The notes beneath the pieces are model-generated. The model was not told the origin of the DNA. It saw nothing but the letters and a program-made list of their open reading frames with translations, and did not search any database. A stretch of 55,484 nt of DNA from Acanthaster planci (Eukaryota; Echinodermata; Asteroidea; Valvatida; Acanthasteridae). Made by a program: the position numbers and the translations under genes. Location: the NCBI RefSeq assembly GCF_001949145.1, contig NW_019091360.1, positions 2,212,367 to 2,267,850 of the forward strand. The letters run 5' to 3'. Positions within the stretch are counted from its first letter, which is position 1. Each line of letters starts with the position of its first letter. Below, piece by piece: positions 33,781 to 46,450 of this stretch.

Positions 33781-35648
33781 TTATATAAACATTTGCCACA
33801 CCTGGTCGTCCTCTTCCTCGTTGGGGTTCACATTCCTACCATTGCCACGCTCCCACACAGGACTGATTTTAGCTGGTTTGGGCCGTCTGCTAGATGATGA
33901 AGCACATGTTGCATCACCACTGCTGCTGACGGATGTAGGAACTTCAGCCAGAAAGCCAGGATTGGATTTTGCTGAGCACTCTGTCATCTCCTTCGGTTTC
34001 CAAACAGATTTGTCAAGGGTGGCTCGCACGCTCAGTTTATCTACAGAGGTTTGCCTGTCAACAGCACTTGCAGCATCACCTCCAGTTTCTATAAGGCTTC
34101 CTGTTAAACCAGTCTTGGTAGTTGAGGTTGTAACATCTTGGCATACCTCCAAGGGTGGCTCTATAGCTGTCTGTTTCACATCTTCCTGCCTCAGGGACAA
34201 GATACCCTTCAGTGCCTCTGGCTGAAAGCTCCTGTCCTCTCCACTATCAATAGGAAACTCTATGCTTGAATCCACATTAACTGGCCTTCCAGAGGTATCT
34301 TGGAGTTCAGAAGCAGCCCCAGAGTAGTCTGGAGCTGCTGATACACTCTCTTGCAAAGAGGTGCCCTCATCTTTGACTTCTTGGACAGATATGTCATTTG
34401 CTGATGAGGGTTCTGTTACTTTAAACACTGATGATGTTGCAGGATCAAATTGGAGAACACCTTCTTCAGTTTGCAATGTACGACATTCAGTAGCTGAGGC
34501 ACCTTTAGGATTCAGAGTACCCACAGTAGATGAGACATGAGGTTCGGACTTATTTAGACAAGATGATACACTCTCCTGGACAGTCTGTACTGCAGACCCT
34601 AAGTCAGATTTTAAAAATATCGACATCTTTCCGGCCCTTTCTTGTCTTAGCTCTTTCTCCTCTGGTGTCGCCTTCCTGGACAGATACAATTCTATATTCA
34701 GGCTGGATGGCTTGCTGGCACCTGTGCCAGCTTGTTTTGGAAGGGCACTTTTATTAGAAGGATCTACAGATCTTTCAGGGGACTTTCTAGGCTTGGATTT
34801 AGCAAGAAGGGGTCCTTCCAGCCAAACAGGTTTGGCGGTGCTGGATGTCGACTTGTAGGAAGTGGCAGAACTTCCCACAAGCCTGCTTGGGTCTGCTGTC
34901 TGAGTTGGTGTTGCAGAGACCAGTGCCTTCTGGGAGGGTCCAGCTTCTGGTAACTGGGACCTGTCTTTGCTGACGTGTTCTGCTGACAAGGCCCTCTGGG
35001 ACTCCAAGTGGGTAAGGAGACTCTTGATGGCAGGAGTGTATGGGTCACTGGAAGCCCGGACTGCCCTGACGGCATCCGCACTCTGCTCAGAAACTTCACT
35101 TCCCAGACTGTTCTTGGAGGCACTCTTCGGCTTGCCTGGAATCCTTCCAGAATCAGCAGAGAGAAGAGTGCTTGTGCTCAGTGGAGAGCCACGGCTGTTC
35201 GTCGTATCTGACACTGGAGCTCTGTAAGGGTACTGTACATGCATCTTCGGGATAGTTTTCTTCTTGTTTTGAGATTTCCTTTCCCAAGGCGACTTGAGGA
35301 CCTCTTTCTCTTCCCCATGGAGATCCTCATCTGGTGACAGCGTCTTGCGCTTGATCCTCTCAAACTCTGACTCAAGTTCCTTGGACAAATCCAGAAGCCC
35401 TCCTTCGGGAAGCTCCCCTCTGAGCGTGGGGGCCGTCCTGGGTGAAGAGCCGGCCTGGCCGCTATGGCAGGAGTACTCCTTGCCAGACTTGTGCTCCTTG
35501 GTGGAGAGCTTCTTCCGGCGAGACTTGCCCGAGGCAGTGGTGCCACTGCTGGTCCGGGAGCTGGTGTGGGAGTCTGTCTTAGCTCGGTAGTCCGAGTCCC
35601 GCAGTTGCTTCAGGCTGGACTGGGCATCGCTTGGATTGGCATCAGTAT
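33781..35648 (-). CDS. large last coding exon: disordered Ser/Thr-rich tail
   Basis: A 621-codon open frame after the acceptor CTGGCTCTAG, by far the longest in the window. It has almost no aromatic residues over long stretches and repeated SP, TP and KSP-like sites, which suggests a phosphorylated flexible region. Two segments look structured: LLDLSKELESEFERIKRK (amphipathic helix, about residues 84-101) and IELYLSRKATPEEKELRQER (about 316-335). The C terminus is acidic, then VWQMF, which looks like a short linear motif. The opposite strand has only short frames. Confidence 0.85.
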
Positions 35649-38600
35649 CTAGAGCCAGACATAAAATATGCAAGAGTCTTGAAAATATCTCCAACCAATG
35701 GAACTGTTGCTACAAACAAAGTACACCATGCTTCTTTAAACAATAATAACAAATGTGGTACAAGTACATATTATGTCAGCCCCAATGGATTCTTTCTCAG
35801 TGATTAACCCACCTCAATGGAGGATTATGAAGGATTCAGGATTATTTTTATGTGAACATTGGACGAGTTTGGAGGATTGAGGGTGAATGGTGAATGAAGT
35901 ACTAAAAATCAGTCACATAGTGGTGCACATAGTCACACATTATACTGTTTGCAAAATACATGTACCCAAGGACAGTGTGTTCCATTGTTCACTGCTGCTG
36001 GTCATAAATTACACAATCCTCAACTGCAGTGAGTTAAAACAAAGGCACAAGCCTGCTTTGTTTATTTCAAAAGTAAAGCCGTTAGCCAACTCTGCAAAAA
36101 AAAAAAACAGCTTCAGCCCAGCAACCAACGTGCTGTGCCCAACCCTCCCCCCAAACAAACCAAACCCCCAAAAAGCCAAAGTAGGGACATGGAGGATTTT
36201 GGAGGATTGAGGATGTGCCCTAGTGGGTTAAGGTTAAGGACAAATAAGTCTTACTTTGACCTTGAGCCCCAAAATTTGGTGTAAATCAAACCGAATATTG
36301 TTGGATTTAGCATGGTTAGGGTTGATAACAGAAATATGATTCAAATAATCCACAGTAATTTATAATATTTCACATAAACATACACTATAATTAGACCTTC
36401 TAGATCAATACCAGATTTCTTGAAAAAACAATTCCCCTGGAGGTACAATGGATTCCACAAGAATACAACTTTTGTTAACTTTGTTTGATGAAGGGGTCAC
36501 AAACATGATCTTTACTGTAGACTGCAGCCCCCTTGGTCAGGCTTATTATATACAGCCTGTCATAATGTCAATTTACACCTTGTATGTGGCTATAATGCCA
36601 AATGGAATCCAAATATTTTTGGGGGGGTGCAACTTTTTCTGACTCAACATCAGGTCTTTGGAGCAAAACGAATGCTCTTTGAAATATTTTCTACCTGTAA
36701 CTGAACAACAGGAAAGTTTTGTGCACACTATACTTTTTCCCCTTACTTTCTCTGATTACTCGGGATTTTAAGAAGAGCAACAACCTTTACCCTTGATGCT
36801 GTTTGTATTTAATTGTCAAAGACCTTTACTTGAGCTCTGAAATTCGCATTTTATAATTTCCCACTAGCTCATGGGTCCAGGAGGAAGTAGTTCAGAAAGC
36901 AAATGTAATCCACATTTCAGAATCAAAGCTCAGCAAGTCCACAAGTTTGCTTTAGCTGGCTAAAAGGTTTTCTAAATCCATACATTTCAGGATAATCTCT
37001 CATTTCTGTGGAAATGACTGCCATCAACAAAAATTGATATGTGACCTAGACTTAACAAAATGAATCAGAAGTAGCTGGAGCCACTTTTGAGTTTGGCCTT
37101 GAAAAAAATTATCGTGCCCATAGGAGATCATCTGGACCCTGAACAATTTTCACCAACATAATGTCCATTTTCATCAAAATGCTAGATGGAGTGATAAATC
37201 AAATGAAGAGCTTAGTTTGCTCTTCCTGATCCTTACCAGAATAAAAGTGCAAAATGGCTTTAAGACTCATATTGTAGGATCCAATCATATATTGCCTACA
37301 AAATGGAAGACCTTTTCTCACAGTGGCAAGCTCTGCTTGACTTAGGGACACATCATCGTTTTGCCCTAATTCTACAAAGGAAAAAAGGAGGTACTTTTGT
37401 ACTGGCATACAAATTATTCTACTGAATAATTTCAGAGAGTGTGCGATATGACTTTTACTGGGAACCATATTTTGTGCAAATTTGTTCTCTCATAACATGC
37501 TATCTGATGCCCCTTTTGGTTCATCTTATTAAGAGTGCCCTTTTGAAACACTGAAAATGTTTTACTGCTTTTCCTGACAAACAAGGGAGCACTTCCTGTC
37601 GATCACTAATTGCAACTGAAAGGAAATATCAATTTTGAAAGCTCCAGATACATGACAAAAATAGGACGTGAAATTGGATAAAACTTACATTAATGCAAAG
37701 ACATTTTATACTCTATTCTACGGGCATCTTTCCCCCCTTTCAAATATGCTGGTGTCTGTAGTTAATTTTATGGTTCTCCTTTGTTATTTTACTTTGATGG
37801 AGGGTCATTCGGTTGGGGAAAAGGGGTAAAACTGAAATTTACCGCTTCTTCCCTGGATAATCTAAAGATCCTTTTTTTTTTCTTGGTATCAAATTCCAGA
37901 TAGAGTCAGTGGCATAGAAGGGTTTCCTCTCAGTCAGAGCCAAAAATAATGGTTGGTTGATAATGAAGACCAGAAAAATTCCTAGTATGGATGCCCTAAC
38001 CAGTGAGAAAGTATAGCAGTGTTGTGCACTTTGGTGTGTTCTCTTTTGACTTCAAACCTACATGTATGTTACATAGGCCCTATTGCTATTTTAACCCATC
38101 TGAGTGAGTGATTCAAGATGAAAACAGGTAATTGGGCAGCCCTCCTCGAAGGCTGAAGCAAAGGAGAACAGGTAAGCCAACTGTAGAAATTGTACATGTC
38201 AGGGGGCTTACAGAGAAACACAAACCAAAAAAACAAAGAACAAATAAAGCACATTGTAAGTACCACAATCCAGAGCAACATATTATGCTATGTATTATGC
38301 ACACTTCCAATGTTGTGTTCTAATTTTTTTCCCCTCTTTGCTGGGGTCAGGCCAAAATTTGGAATTCGGATTAAAAGGACATGATTTCCAGAGCCAGCTG
38401 ACATAACTTTTCTACAGAACAAAAAAATTTGCATCTGTACGGCAACATGCCAATCCGAACTTGGCACCCAATCAAATGCATTCAACCTGTGAAACATTGA
38501 CGCACCAAACACTTGGCCATACACTTGTAGCGATACAGCTCATGCATGGGCTCCAAGAACTTTAAATGCATCTTCTACTAAGAATTTGTTCACCATGCAC

Positions 38601-41600
38601 CTAACTGCAAGGCTTCTGAAATTAATGGAGAGCCTGAAGTTGTGTTTTCTACACTAGAAAACTAGTCTGCAACCCCCCATTTGTCTATAAACTGGTCTTT
38701 TTACTTCTGTAAACAAATGAGTGAGGTACACAAAAACAATGATTGTTACACGCTTTGCCTTGACTGTTCATGACCCTTTTCTGTGGAACAGACTTGAGAA
38801 ATATTGACAACTCAGGGACTTTTAAGTCCCAGCTAAAAATGTTTCTTTTCAGAAGATGTTGATTTTAAGTATTTAAATTCAAAACATCTTGATTTATCTT
38901 TTGGTGTACTTCTAATGGAGTTTTGTGAAGCATTTTGAGATTTTTATGTAAAACGCTCTTTTCAGACAAAATTATATTTAATGGAAAAATATCCCCCAAT
39001 AAAGAATAATATTTAAAGTATTCAAAAGGCCACTGTTACAATGGATCCATTAGCAAAAACTTGTGCATATTTGTAAATTTTACAAATATTCCTGCATAAA
39101 ACTTAATGTTCTGCACAGAGTTCACTCAGAGGAAGTCAGGTTTGCATAGGGATTCTTTCTTCGCCTTCCACCTCTGCGACTCAGGTTCATATTCTTCCCT
39201 GGCTGGCTTGTGGATGGCGATTTTCAGTCTTCATCTGAGTCTAAGAATGTTACCCAGAACATTCGGGGGGGGGGTTCCTCCCACCTCTGATACTGTATTG
39301 TCTTTTCAATGCCTCCTCTCTGCAGGTCTCTTTAGGTTTGGAAGCTACAGTTTTACACAATTTTGACGAGTCCTTTGTTTCACTAACTGCCAAAAAACGG
39401 TTAAAGAGAAAACAGAATTAAAAAGGGTAAGAAAAATTTTTGGAGAGAAATCTGTTTTTTCTTGCTGCTTAAAGGCCAGTTCATACTTCGCACGAAAGCG
39501 AACGCAAATTTGTGACGTCAGATCAAATATTTGCATTGTGAATTCGTAAAAATTTAACACGTATCAACACAAGCAAAACTTTTAATTTGCTTCGCTTTCC
39601 CATTCACCAGAAGTATGACCCGGCCTTTAGTAGCAGTGACCGTTGATGAATGGCAGGGACCACGTATACACATTCACACGCGTGCCGCCCTCCCCTAATG
39701 CTAACCCACTCTTGTTTTCCTTCCACCTGCCCTTGATCCAAGACCTCTTGCTTGACTGGCTTCTTTGATGCAGTTTAGAGCCAATCAATATCTGGCACAG
39801 TGTCAATACCATCAGTTTGGAAAGTGTCCAAAAAAATGAGTGCTATTGATGTCCAAATATCACAATGGGTGCACCTGCTCGTTGTTGAAAGCACACACAC
39901 ACAAATCAAACACTAAACTCAGCTGATATAAAAAATAGAATCGTTACACACTGCACTCTTGATGCAGTATGTCAAATTGGATGTCCAGAGAGGAAAGGAG
40001 CCAAACAAGCAGCTGAAATGTTGGAAATGTCCCCCCCCCAAAAAAAGATAAAAGTACAATCTGTACAAGAGCTTGAGGAATGTATACAGTCAAAAAAAGA
40101 ATGTTGTGAGGGGCAAGGGAGGTTCCTCCCCCAAGAAAAAATCACCCATCTCCCCAAAACTACACCAGAATGGACCCTCTTCTACCATTTAAGGTTCATT
40201 AGTTTGCTGCTGATAAGTGCTTCCCCCTCCCCCCCTCCAAAAAATTCCACCCCTTGGAAAATATCCTGGTGAGGCTCATGAGAACAAAAAATAATGAACT
40301 CATCCTCTCTGACGATTCAGGCCATACAACTGCCGGTCTGTTGAATCGAATTTTCTCCCTGTTCAAGATGAATTTCAAACAACTGGCACGGAAAGAAGTA
40401 CATTTACATGAACATGCATGCAGACAGGGCAAACATAAGAAGTCTTTGAATTTTTAAGAAGCAGAGTTGCCATATAGATCAATATCCGTCTCAGTGCCCA
40501 GAACTGAATGTTCTGGCTCCCCAACGAGACTGTGTAGAGTTTCTTGTTTTGCCATCCTAAAATAGACACGTGGCGCTGTGACACTTCCGATGCACGGAAA
40601 TTGTTTGCTTTAATGTCTTTCACAGCTGCGGCAGGTGGGGCTGAGGAAAAAGAAAAAGAAAGAAGAGGAAAAACTGCCGTGGAGCTGGCAGGCCACAGCT
40701 TTAACAGCCAAGCCCTCTGTTTGCCAGGAAAGGCGGAAAAACAGCCAGGCGCTTCGGAGAAGAAGCAACGGCAAGGCCAGAGAGGCTTGGATCCCTCTAG
40801 GCTCTAATGAGCGACATAGCAAGATACAAAAGATTGACATGAGAAGTTTCAAGATTTCTCTTTGATTTCTGAAGCTAGTCACGTGGATATGTGCCTCAAG
40901 CTACACAGAATCATCGCACATTAATTAGTATCCACCAGCCCTGGAGTAATTTCCATCTGTTTGACTTTTGTTTGGGTTTTCTGCATCAATATCCCAGGCA
41001 AATGACAGCCTTCTTCAGGACAAAGGGGGCTCATTATCGCTCCTAAGTCTTCATCCCTACGTGCACACTCTAACTGTACAATCCACACTAACAAGTACAT
41101 GTGAAATTCCTGCTCTTGGGTCACATCCCTGCTGAGAACATTCTGTGAGTTGGCATACACAAAACACTAATGAGTTGCATAATGAGTTGCAGAGGTTGCA
41201 TAAACCTATGTGGAATTTGTGTGAGAGTACACAGAGGACTTCTGAACGTGCTACACTAAGCAATGTTTATACTGATACCTGTGCTTCAGTGATTACCTTT
41301 GGTCTTGTACAAACAGAGGTTCAGCTTGTACAAGTCCATGGAGGTACATGTACATATACACGTACATGCAGTGAAAGTGTGGGGCCTTCCAGCTTCTGTA
41401 TACCACACCAGGGTGTCGCAGCAAATTTCTCGGGGACTTTTGTCTCGAAGTTTTTTTTAAAGAACACATTTTTGCAGTCAAAAATGTTGCATCGTGTGGT
41501 ATCTTTCAATCTCCAAAAGTCAGAAAGTTGAGCCAAAAATTGTCTCGCATCTGGGAGAAAGTTTTGCCAGGGGAAAATACCGGCATCAACTGGCTGACAT

Positions 41601-44421
41601 ACATGTACCTGGTATTACCTAAAACAATCCCTATCCCTTACATAAAAACTGACAGAAAAAAAGCCAGAATGACAGGGAATGCCACTCATACTTGTCTCAT
41701 TCTGTAATAACGTCTGCCCTTGTGCTAGTCTGGTAATTTCATTATTCCCTGCAGCAACTTCAATTCAATTTCATTTGCGCATTTCAAACCTTTACCCTTG
41801 CTGAAATATCATTAACTGCACAGCGTGCACGAATAGACTCAATTAGCCATCTAAAGGTCCTCCGGTTGTTGTTCCCATGACAAGGGCAATCAAACCTACT
41901 ACACAGTACAAACCCGTCTTTGGTCTGGGATTCTGTGTAATTAAATGTTTATATTCCTTTTTTTTTAAATTTTGCTCACTGTGCCATGAAAGATCATAAA
42001 TGAACACTTGAGACAACAAAATGATCCTCATTTGTCACATAAGATGAAAGTATTATTTCAATGCCTGTTCATGTCATTTCTTTAATTAACTATCAAAGGC
42101 CAAATTTTCAGGACAAAGAATTTAAAAGGGCAGCTTTAGATATCCTTTATTTTTAATTCACATTCTATTTGAACACACAATTAAATCCCTCCTATCTCTA
42201 CTGCACATCAACACAAAGAACCAGATAAAAGAAAAAGACAGCAAACTCTACAGGCATGCAAACATACGATGTACTGTACTGAGGGATGCACTACTGGTAT
42301 CATGCTGTTGCATTTGAAAGACTGGACATGAAAGCATGATCCAAATGACAGTTTTTCTCTGAAACACACCTCTGCTATCACTAATGGAATGACAACTTCA
42401 CTGCCCACTCATTATACACAACAGTCGCTTGTGTTAATAAACACTTGAAATTAAACGTTCCAGTAAAAAAAAAATCAACAGTCCCACCCACTCTAATTTC
42501 TTATTTCCATTACAGAATGTAACAGAATCGTGATAGCTATTCAAAATAAAAGGCAGATTACAGGAAGCATGGTGTACCGATGCATGTGCACATCAGCGTT
42601 AATGTCCCTTTTCACTTCACATTTGGTGTGCACAGCTGCTTCCCGATCACACGTTTCCCAAACTGCCCTCGCACGTGCACCAAGTTCCTCCTTTGGGTCG
42701 CCACAACAACAGAACCAAACAGGTTCCATGGAAACCGTTGTTTACAGAGGCCGCCGGTCTCGTTCAAGGAAATGAAATCCATAACCAGAGGGGTACAGTT
42801 TCCTCCCTTGACAACACTGAATACCTGCCCTTCTGCGTCAGAGCGTGCTTAGCCAATTACCACATTCATTGGGAGAAAACTGAGCCTTCCTGAGCAGGTT
42901 AAATGTAATAAATACCTCAGATCATAAATGATCATTCTAAAAACTCAGCAGTAGAGATCCACAATTTCTTTAGGGTGCACCCGTGAAACAGCGTGTCTGT
43001 ACTTTCCAAGACGATAATGAAATGCATCGCTATCTCTATGTTCAACAGTCATGCAATTTCAGCTGCATCCGGCCAGCACGGTCTGTTAAGGACTTAATTC
43101 CCAGAACGCTCTCGACAGGAATAGAGGCCACTTACCTGTGCTTCCCTCCAACTCTTGCAAAGAAAGTTGAATGGCCCTCTGGAAATCCTCATCATAGGAA
43201 CTTGACATGCTGCTGTCAACTATCAAAACCAATTGAAACGGTGAACAACATTGAGGAAAAGCAAAGACCCTATGAAGTGTCTTTTTACCCATCAAGATCT
43301 CAACCAGTGGAACCAATATCTGTGCAATCAGAAGTGGTGCATCTTCCAGAAAGGCTTGAGTTCCAGTGCCAAATTTCGCCACTGTTTTCACAGTGAGACA
43401 ATGTTTATGTGGTGAGGCGGTGAAATCTGCCGGCGAAAAATGCAACCAATTGGACAACTGATTTTGAGATCTTTGAGTGCTCCCTCCAATGGGAAAACTT
43501 TCCTTTTCTTTTTGGAATGCATTGGTGCATTCAATCTGCTTTAAAGACCACAACAATGTTAAAGTGAAAATGTGAAGAATGTGGAAGTTGAACAGTGGAA
43601 CTGCTCTAGGCCAAAAGAAGACGTTTATGAGGGAAACTATTGTTTCTGTGATTTTGTTTGTAATCCAAACCTTACGATTACTAGCCCCCTTCCACAATCT
43701 TGAATCTAAAGTAACCATTTGGAAAATGAATATCTACGAACACACCACCAAAAAAAAAAATTAGTTCTGAAGTAACTATTACTTATCGTCACTTATACTC
43801 CAAGCAATGGCTCATTACACTGCTTCAAGAGGATAACATCGGGCAGACTAGGGTCTGAATGGTGACAATGCCTCTGCGCTGCTTGTGGGCCAATTAAACA
43901 CCATGCGGAGCGAGCAGTAGAGCTCTACTCAGCTGCACAATGCAATCCCCCAAGTCCAAAAGAAAACCAAGCTGTTGATTTATGTGTTGGAATCGCCATC
44001 CAGGGCAAGGGATACGCTCGAAAGGAAGACGACATGTTAAGCACACGTCCGCCGTACTGTTTATTGCCTGGGCAAGGTTTGCAATATCCAGACTATCAGG
44101 GGAATCTTCCCTTGATCAGGAGGTTGTGTAGCAGGTGAACCTTCAAAGTTGTGAAGGATTTGGGGCCAAATTGGCAGCACATGTAATTAACAATTTAAAA
44201 TGGAACAAATGCGCCATTCTACATTTAATTTATAATGAGGGGGGCAGGGAGGCATCAGTTGAATGATTTAAGGGAAGAACACACCTCTAAAACCTGTCCC
44301 CTCTGATTGGATAAAGCAAAGTTTCCCCTTACCTGATTGGCTAGTCTGAGCTAGTGTGTTCTGACTGTTTGCCTTGACAGCGTTGCTGCTAGTTACTTGT
44401 GTGGCTGCTCCATTACTTATT
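33781..44421 (-). CDS. large UIM-containing protein, 3' part of gene (multi-exon)
   Basis: Proposed coding exons, 5' to 3' on the minus strand: 44333-44421, 43136-43219, 37322-37371 (or to 37312) and 33781-35648, with stop at 33781-33783. Phases agree at the first two junctions (G|TT Val, G|AA Glu); the last junction needs the longer form of the 37-kb exon or an unseen exon. Seen: a ubiquitin-interacting motif, SYDEDFQRAIQLSLQE, then a 621-residue tail rich in Ser, Thr, Lys and Glu with no predicted fold, ending EEEDDQVWQMF. UIMs bind mono- or polyubiquitin in endosomal sorting, repair and deubiquitination factors (family knowledge), so a role in ubiquitin recognition is inferred. I could not name the protein. 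Upstream exons are missing from this model; 52278-52366 and 54040-54331 may belong. Confidence 0.65.
35815..36232. repeat. GGAGGATT-type dispersed repeat, second locus
   Basis: Copies at about 35815-35840, 35862-35890 (with GGGTGAATGG) and 36188-36232 share the motif seen at 4391-4742. All lie in an intron of the UIM gene. Confidence 0.7.
37322..37371 (-). CDS. small exon of the UIM gene
   Basis: The acceptor CCTTTGTAG and donor ACT|GTGAGA bound 50 nt that continue the frame from the UIM exon (G+AA, Glu), encoding LGQNDDVSLSQAELAT. With this donor the exon ends in phase 0, whereas the large last exon needs one carried base. Using the downstream donor AAAAG|GTCTTC (exon end 37312) would satisfy the phase. 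Confidence 0.45.
38750..38990 (+). mobile_element. 3' end of a degenerate non-LTR retrotransposon (CR1/L2-type)
   Basis: In shifting frames the sequence reads PFLWNRLEKY, then FKSQLKMFLF, the end of the reverse-transcriptase ORF in CR1/L2-like LINEs (typically LWNSLP...FKxxLKTxLF). In-frame stops (TATTGA, TTTTAA) show it is dead. It is followed by GTGAAGCATTTTGAGA and GTAAAACGCTC, which resemble the 3' UTR stem of those families. The remainder of the element is absent (5' truncated), as is usual for LINE copies. Confidence 0.7.
39470..39629. mobile_element. MITE family A, copy 1
   Basis: The left end TTAAAGGCCAGTTCATACTT and the right end (complement) CTAAAGGCCGGGTCATACTT form inverted repeats of about 40 bp that include CGAA-GCGAA. 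It is 160 bp long and non-coding. Inside it carries GTGACGTCA, a CRE-like palindrome. The same terminal sequence bounds 49903-50085. Confidence 0.8.
43136..43219 (-). CDS. exon encoding ubiquitin-interacting motif
   Basis: 84 nt between the acceptor GGTTTTGATAG and donor GCACAG|GTAAGT. The residues SSSYDEDFQRAIQLSLQELE fit the UIM consensus: an acidic run, Phe or Leu, then A-x-x-x-S with the invariant Ala and Ser (here AIQLS) and a following Glu. The frame is set by phase agreement with the exon at 44333-44421. A UIM is a single helix that binds the Ile44 patch of ubiquitin (family knowledge). Confidence 0.8.
44333..44421 (-). CDS. exon upstream of UIM exon
   Basis: The acceptor ATTTGTTTGCAG and donor ATCAG|GTAAGG bound 89 nt encoding 29 residues of Ser, Asn, Thr, Gln and Ala (SSNAVKANSQNTLAQTSQS), a low-complexity linker. 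It donates one base (G) that completes Val at the start of the UIM exon. Confidence 0.65.
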
Positions 44422-45624
44422 CTGCAAACAAATAAAAGAGCCGAGTTCAAAACCCCATTAACTGCATGGAAATCAAATGTTTTGGAACTGGATTATTTAC
44501 TATTACAATAAGACAGGACTTCATAAACAGAGATTGTAAAGGACTGTTTCAGTGGAGGAACTTGGGTGAAAATGCAATCTGCTATTTCCAAGTTACTGAC
44601 AGTCTCCACTTTTCAGATTCAACCTACCAACACTTTACAATCCACAATGTACATGCACGTGAACCTCAGCAGCATGCCTTTTTCCATGCATGTCCTGATA
44701 TCTCACATAATTTCAACTTCACAAATCGGTGTCGACTTGTAACACTAACCTACACCTGCCGCAATGACACCGTTTTGAAACCAGTACAGAATTTGCTCCA
44801 ACCTAATCAAGATTTCACATTTGGAAGAAAACCAACAGAGGAGCAAGCCAAAATCACAGCCTCTGATAACTATGTCCTCTTTGCGGACTTCGGGAAGGAG
44901 ATAGCAAGGAATTTTTATACCCTGGTGGCTAAATGTTGACTGCAAAAGCAAGTGGGTTAGTATTCGCCCACCTCCTAAATTCCCCCTTTTCAACCTGAGG
45001 CTGACTGCACAGGCTGTAATAACACTAAGAGAACTGTAGCTTTAGATATGTCGTCCACTTCACATCAGGGATCAGTACCCAATTTGGCAGAGGCCTAAGT
45101 GAGACTGACAAGATCAAGACAGGCCTTACTTCTCCACTCTACGGGTGCCTTCCAGACTCACTGTACAAGACATTCCGATCACAGTGCTACGCAGCCCTTC
45201 TAAATTTTCTCTGATATAATAAGTTGAGTGCCTGGTTTCAATCTTTTAATATCCAAAAAATGCAAATTCAAACATAGTTTTTTGTAAAAACAGAGGACAG
45301 CTTTTTCCGATTCAGTTCAAAAGCATAGAAACATTGTTTCTGAACCCCAAAAGATACTTCAAAAACAGTCTTTGGTGCAATTTATTACACAGCATGTAAC
45401 GGCAACAGTATAGCACTAAGCGCTCTGCATGGGAACTACATGGGGACAAGGTACTACATATATGATTAGCATCAGGATTATAACAGTAATCAGGGCTCCA
45501 GGGAAATAATTATGTATCTGGTCATCTGCAACAATCTGTCATGAGTCTATGTACAAGTAGCACATAATGCCAGCATTCATCTTCAGGTTCAGTAACATAA
45601 AAATGACTGAGGAAGTTTAATCCC

Positions 45625-45822
45625 TCCTTGGATGCAATACTAGTCTGTCCCTAATTGCTCCCTAGCTAAAGCTGGTACCGTTCTATACATACTCCTGAAC
45701 AGAAATAAGTTGGAGTGAAGTGGCTTGCCCAAGGACATAACATATGGAGAGCAGCTGGGTTCTAACCCCTGCACCTTCTGACCACAAATCATGAGCCCTT
45801 ATCACCAGGCCACACTCTCTCG
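45625..45822 (-). mobile_element. tRNA-derived SINE
   Basis: Read on the minus strand, the head has an RNA polymerase III A box (TGGCCTGGTGATAAGGGC at 45795-45812) and, 26 bp on, a B box (GGGTTAGAACCC at 45757-45768), as in tRNA promoters. It is followed by TGTCCTTGGGCAAGCCACTT, a body sequence common in deuterostome SINEs. It lacks a clear poly(A) tail; the 3' end near 45625 is approximate. Confidence 0.78.
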
Positions 45823-46412
45823 AAGGCCATAAAAAGCAAAAACTTTAACAGAAACCTGACTGAATTTTGCTGGAAAAGCAACTGAATGAGTTCATAAAAA
45901 TATCAGGACAACACTCCTCACGAGGTGTCTTCCGCCACCTAGTCTAAAGAGCATTTATTCCCATCAAGAGCGGCTTTTCATGGAATCTGTCTGAACTGTC
46001 ACACCAACCCTGCAAAATCACGAATCATATTAGAAACAAGTGTGCATGTGATGATCATATTTGGCACACTACTTGGTGTGGTGTGTCAGTGTTCCAATCA
46101 TTTTAATGATTGGACAGGTTTGCTGGAATTAATTTCTCATCCGGTAGAAGGATAATCCTATTGCCATCAGTGCAAACTAAATTGTGTAGTTTGATTTTTC
46201 ACTCCACTGCTTGATTTGATCAAGTGAATGTAACCAAAGTCTTTTACAGATCTTCTTCTGTATCTTAAGCGCATCACTGTGCAGTTATGTACATATTTAC
46301 AGATCTGCATTTCACAAGGCATGAAAATGTTTTCTCTCTAGTAAAGGCGTGATCTTTTTTCACCATTGTAGGAAATGTTTTCACATGTTGCAACATGAAA
46401 ATAAATTCCTTG

Positions 46413-46450
46413 GAAGAGAAAACGTGAGAAGAGAAAACGTGAGAAGAGAA
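46413..46450. repeat. short tandem repeat
   Basis: About two and a half units of AGAGAAAACGTGAGA (period 14-15). Confidence 0.85.

Larger units (their letters stand above)
35649..43135 (-). other. introns of the UIM gene
   Basis: Apart from the small exon at 37322-37371, I see no convincing coding sequence. It holds the GGAGGATT repeats, a LINE 3' end (38750-38990), MITE family A copy 1 (39470-39629) and several homopolymer junctions. The plus-strand frame at 40544-40807 (Lys/Glu-rich) has no splice or family support. Confidence 0.5.

Noticed and set aside
40544-40807. Lys/Glu-rich plus-strand frame
   Set aside because: A purine-rich stretch gives an artificial basic/acidic peptide; no splice partner and no family.
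43086-43718. 210-codon minus-strand frame
   Set aside because: Only the 84-nt part 43136-43219 is bounded by splice sites and encodes the UIM; the rest is intron read-through.
45757-45812. Possible tRNA gene
   Set aside because: A and B boxes are present, but the cloverleaf is degenerate and followed by SINE body sequence, so it is a SINE head and not a functional tRNA.
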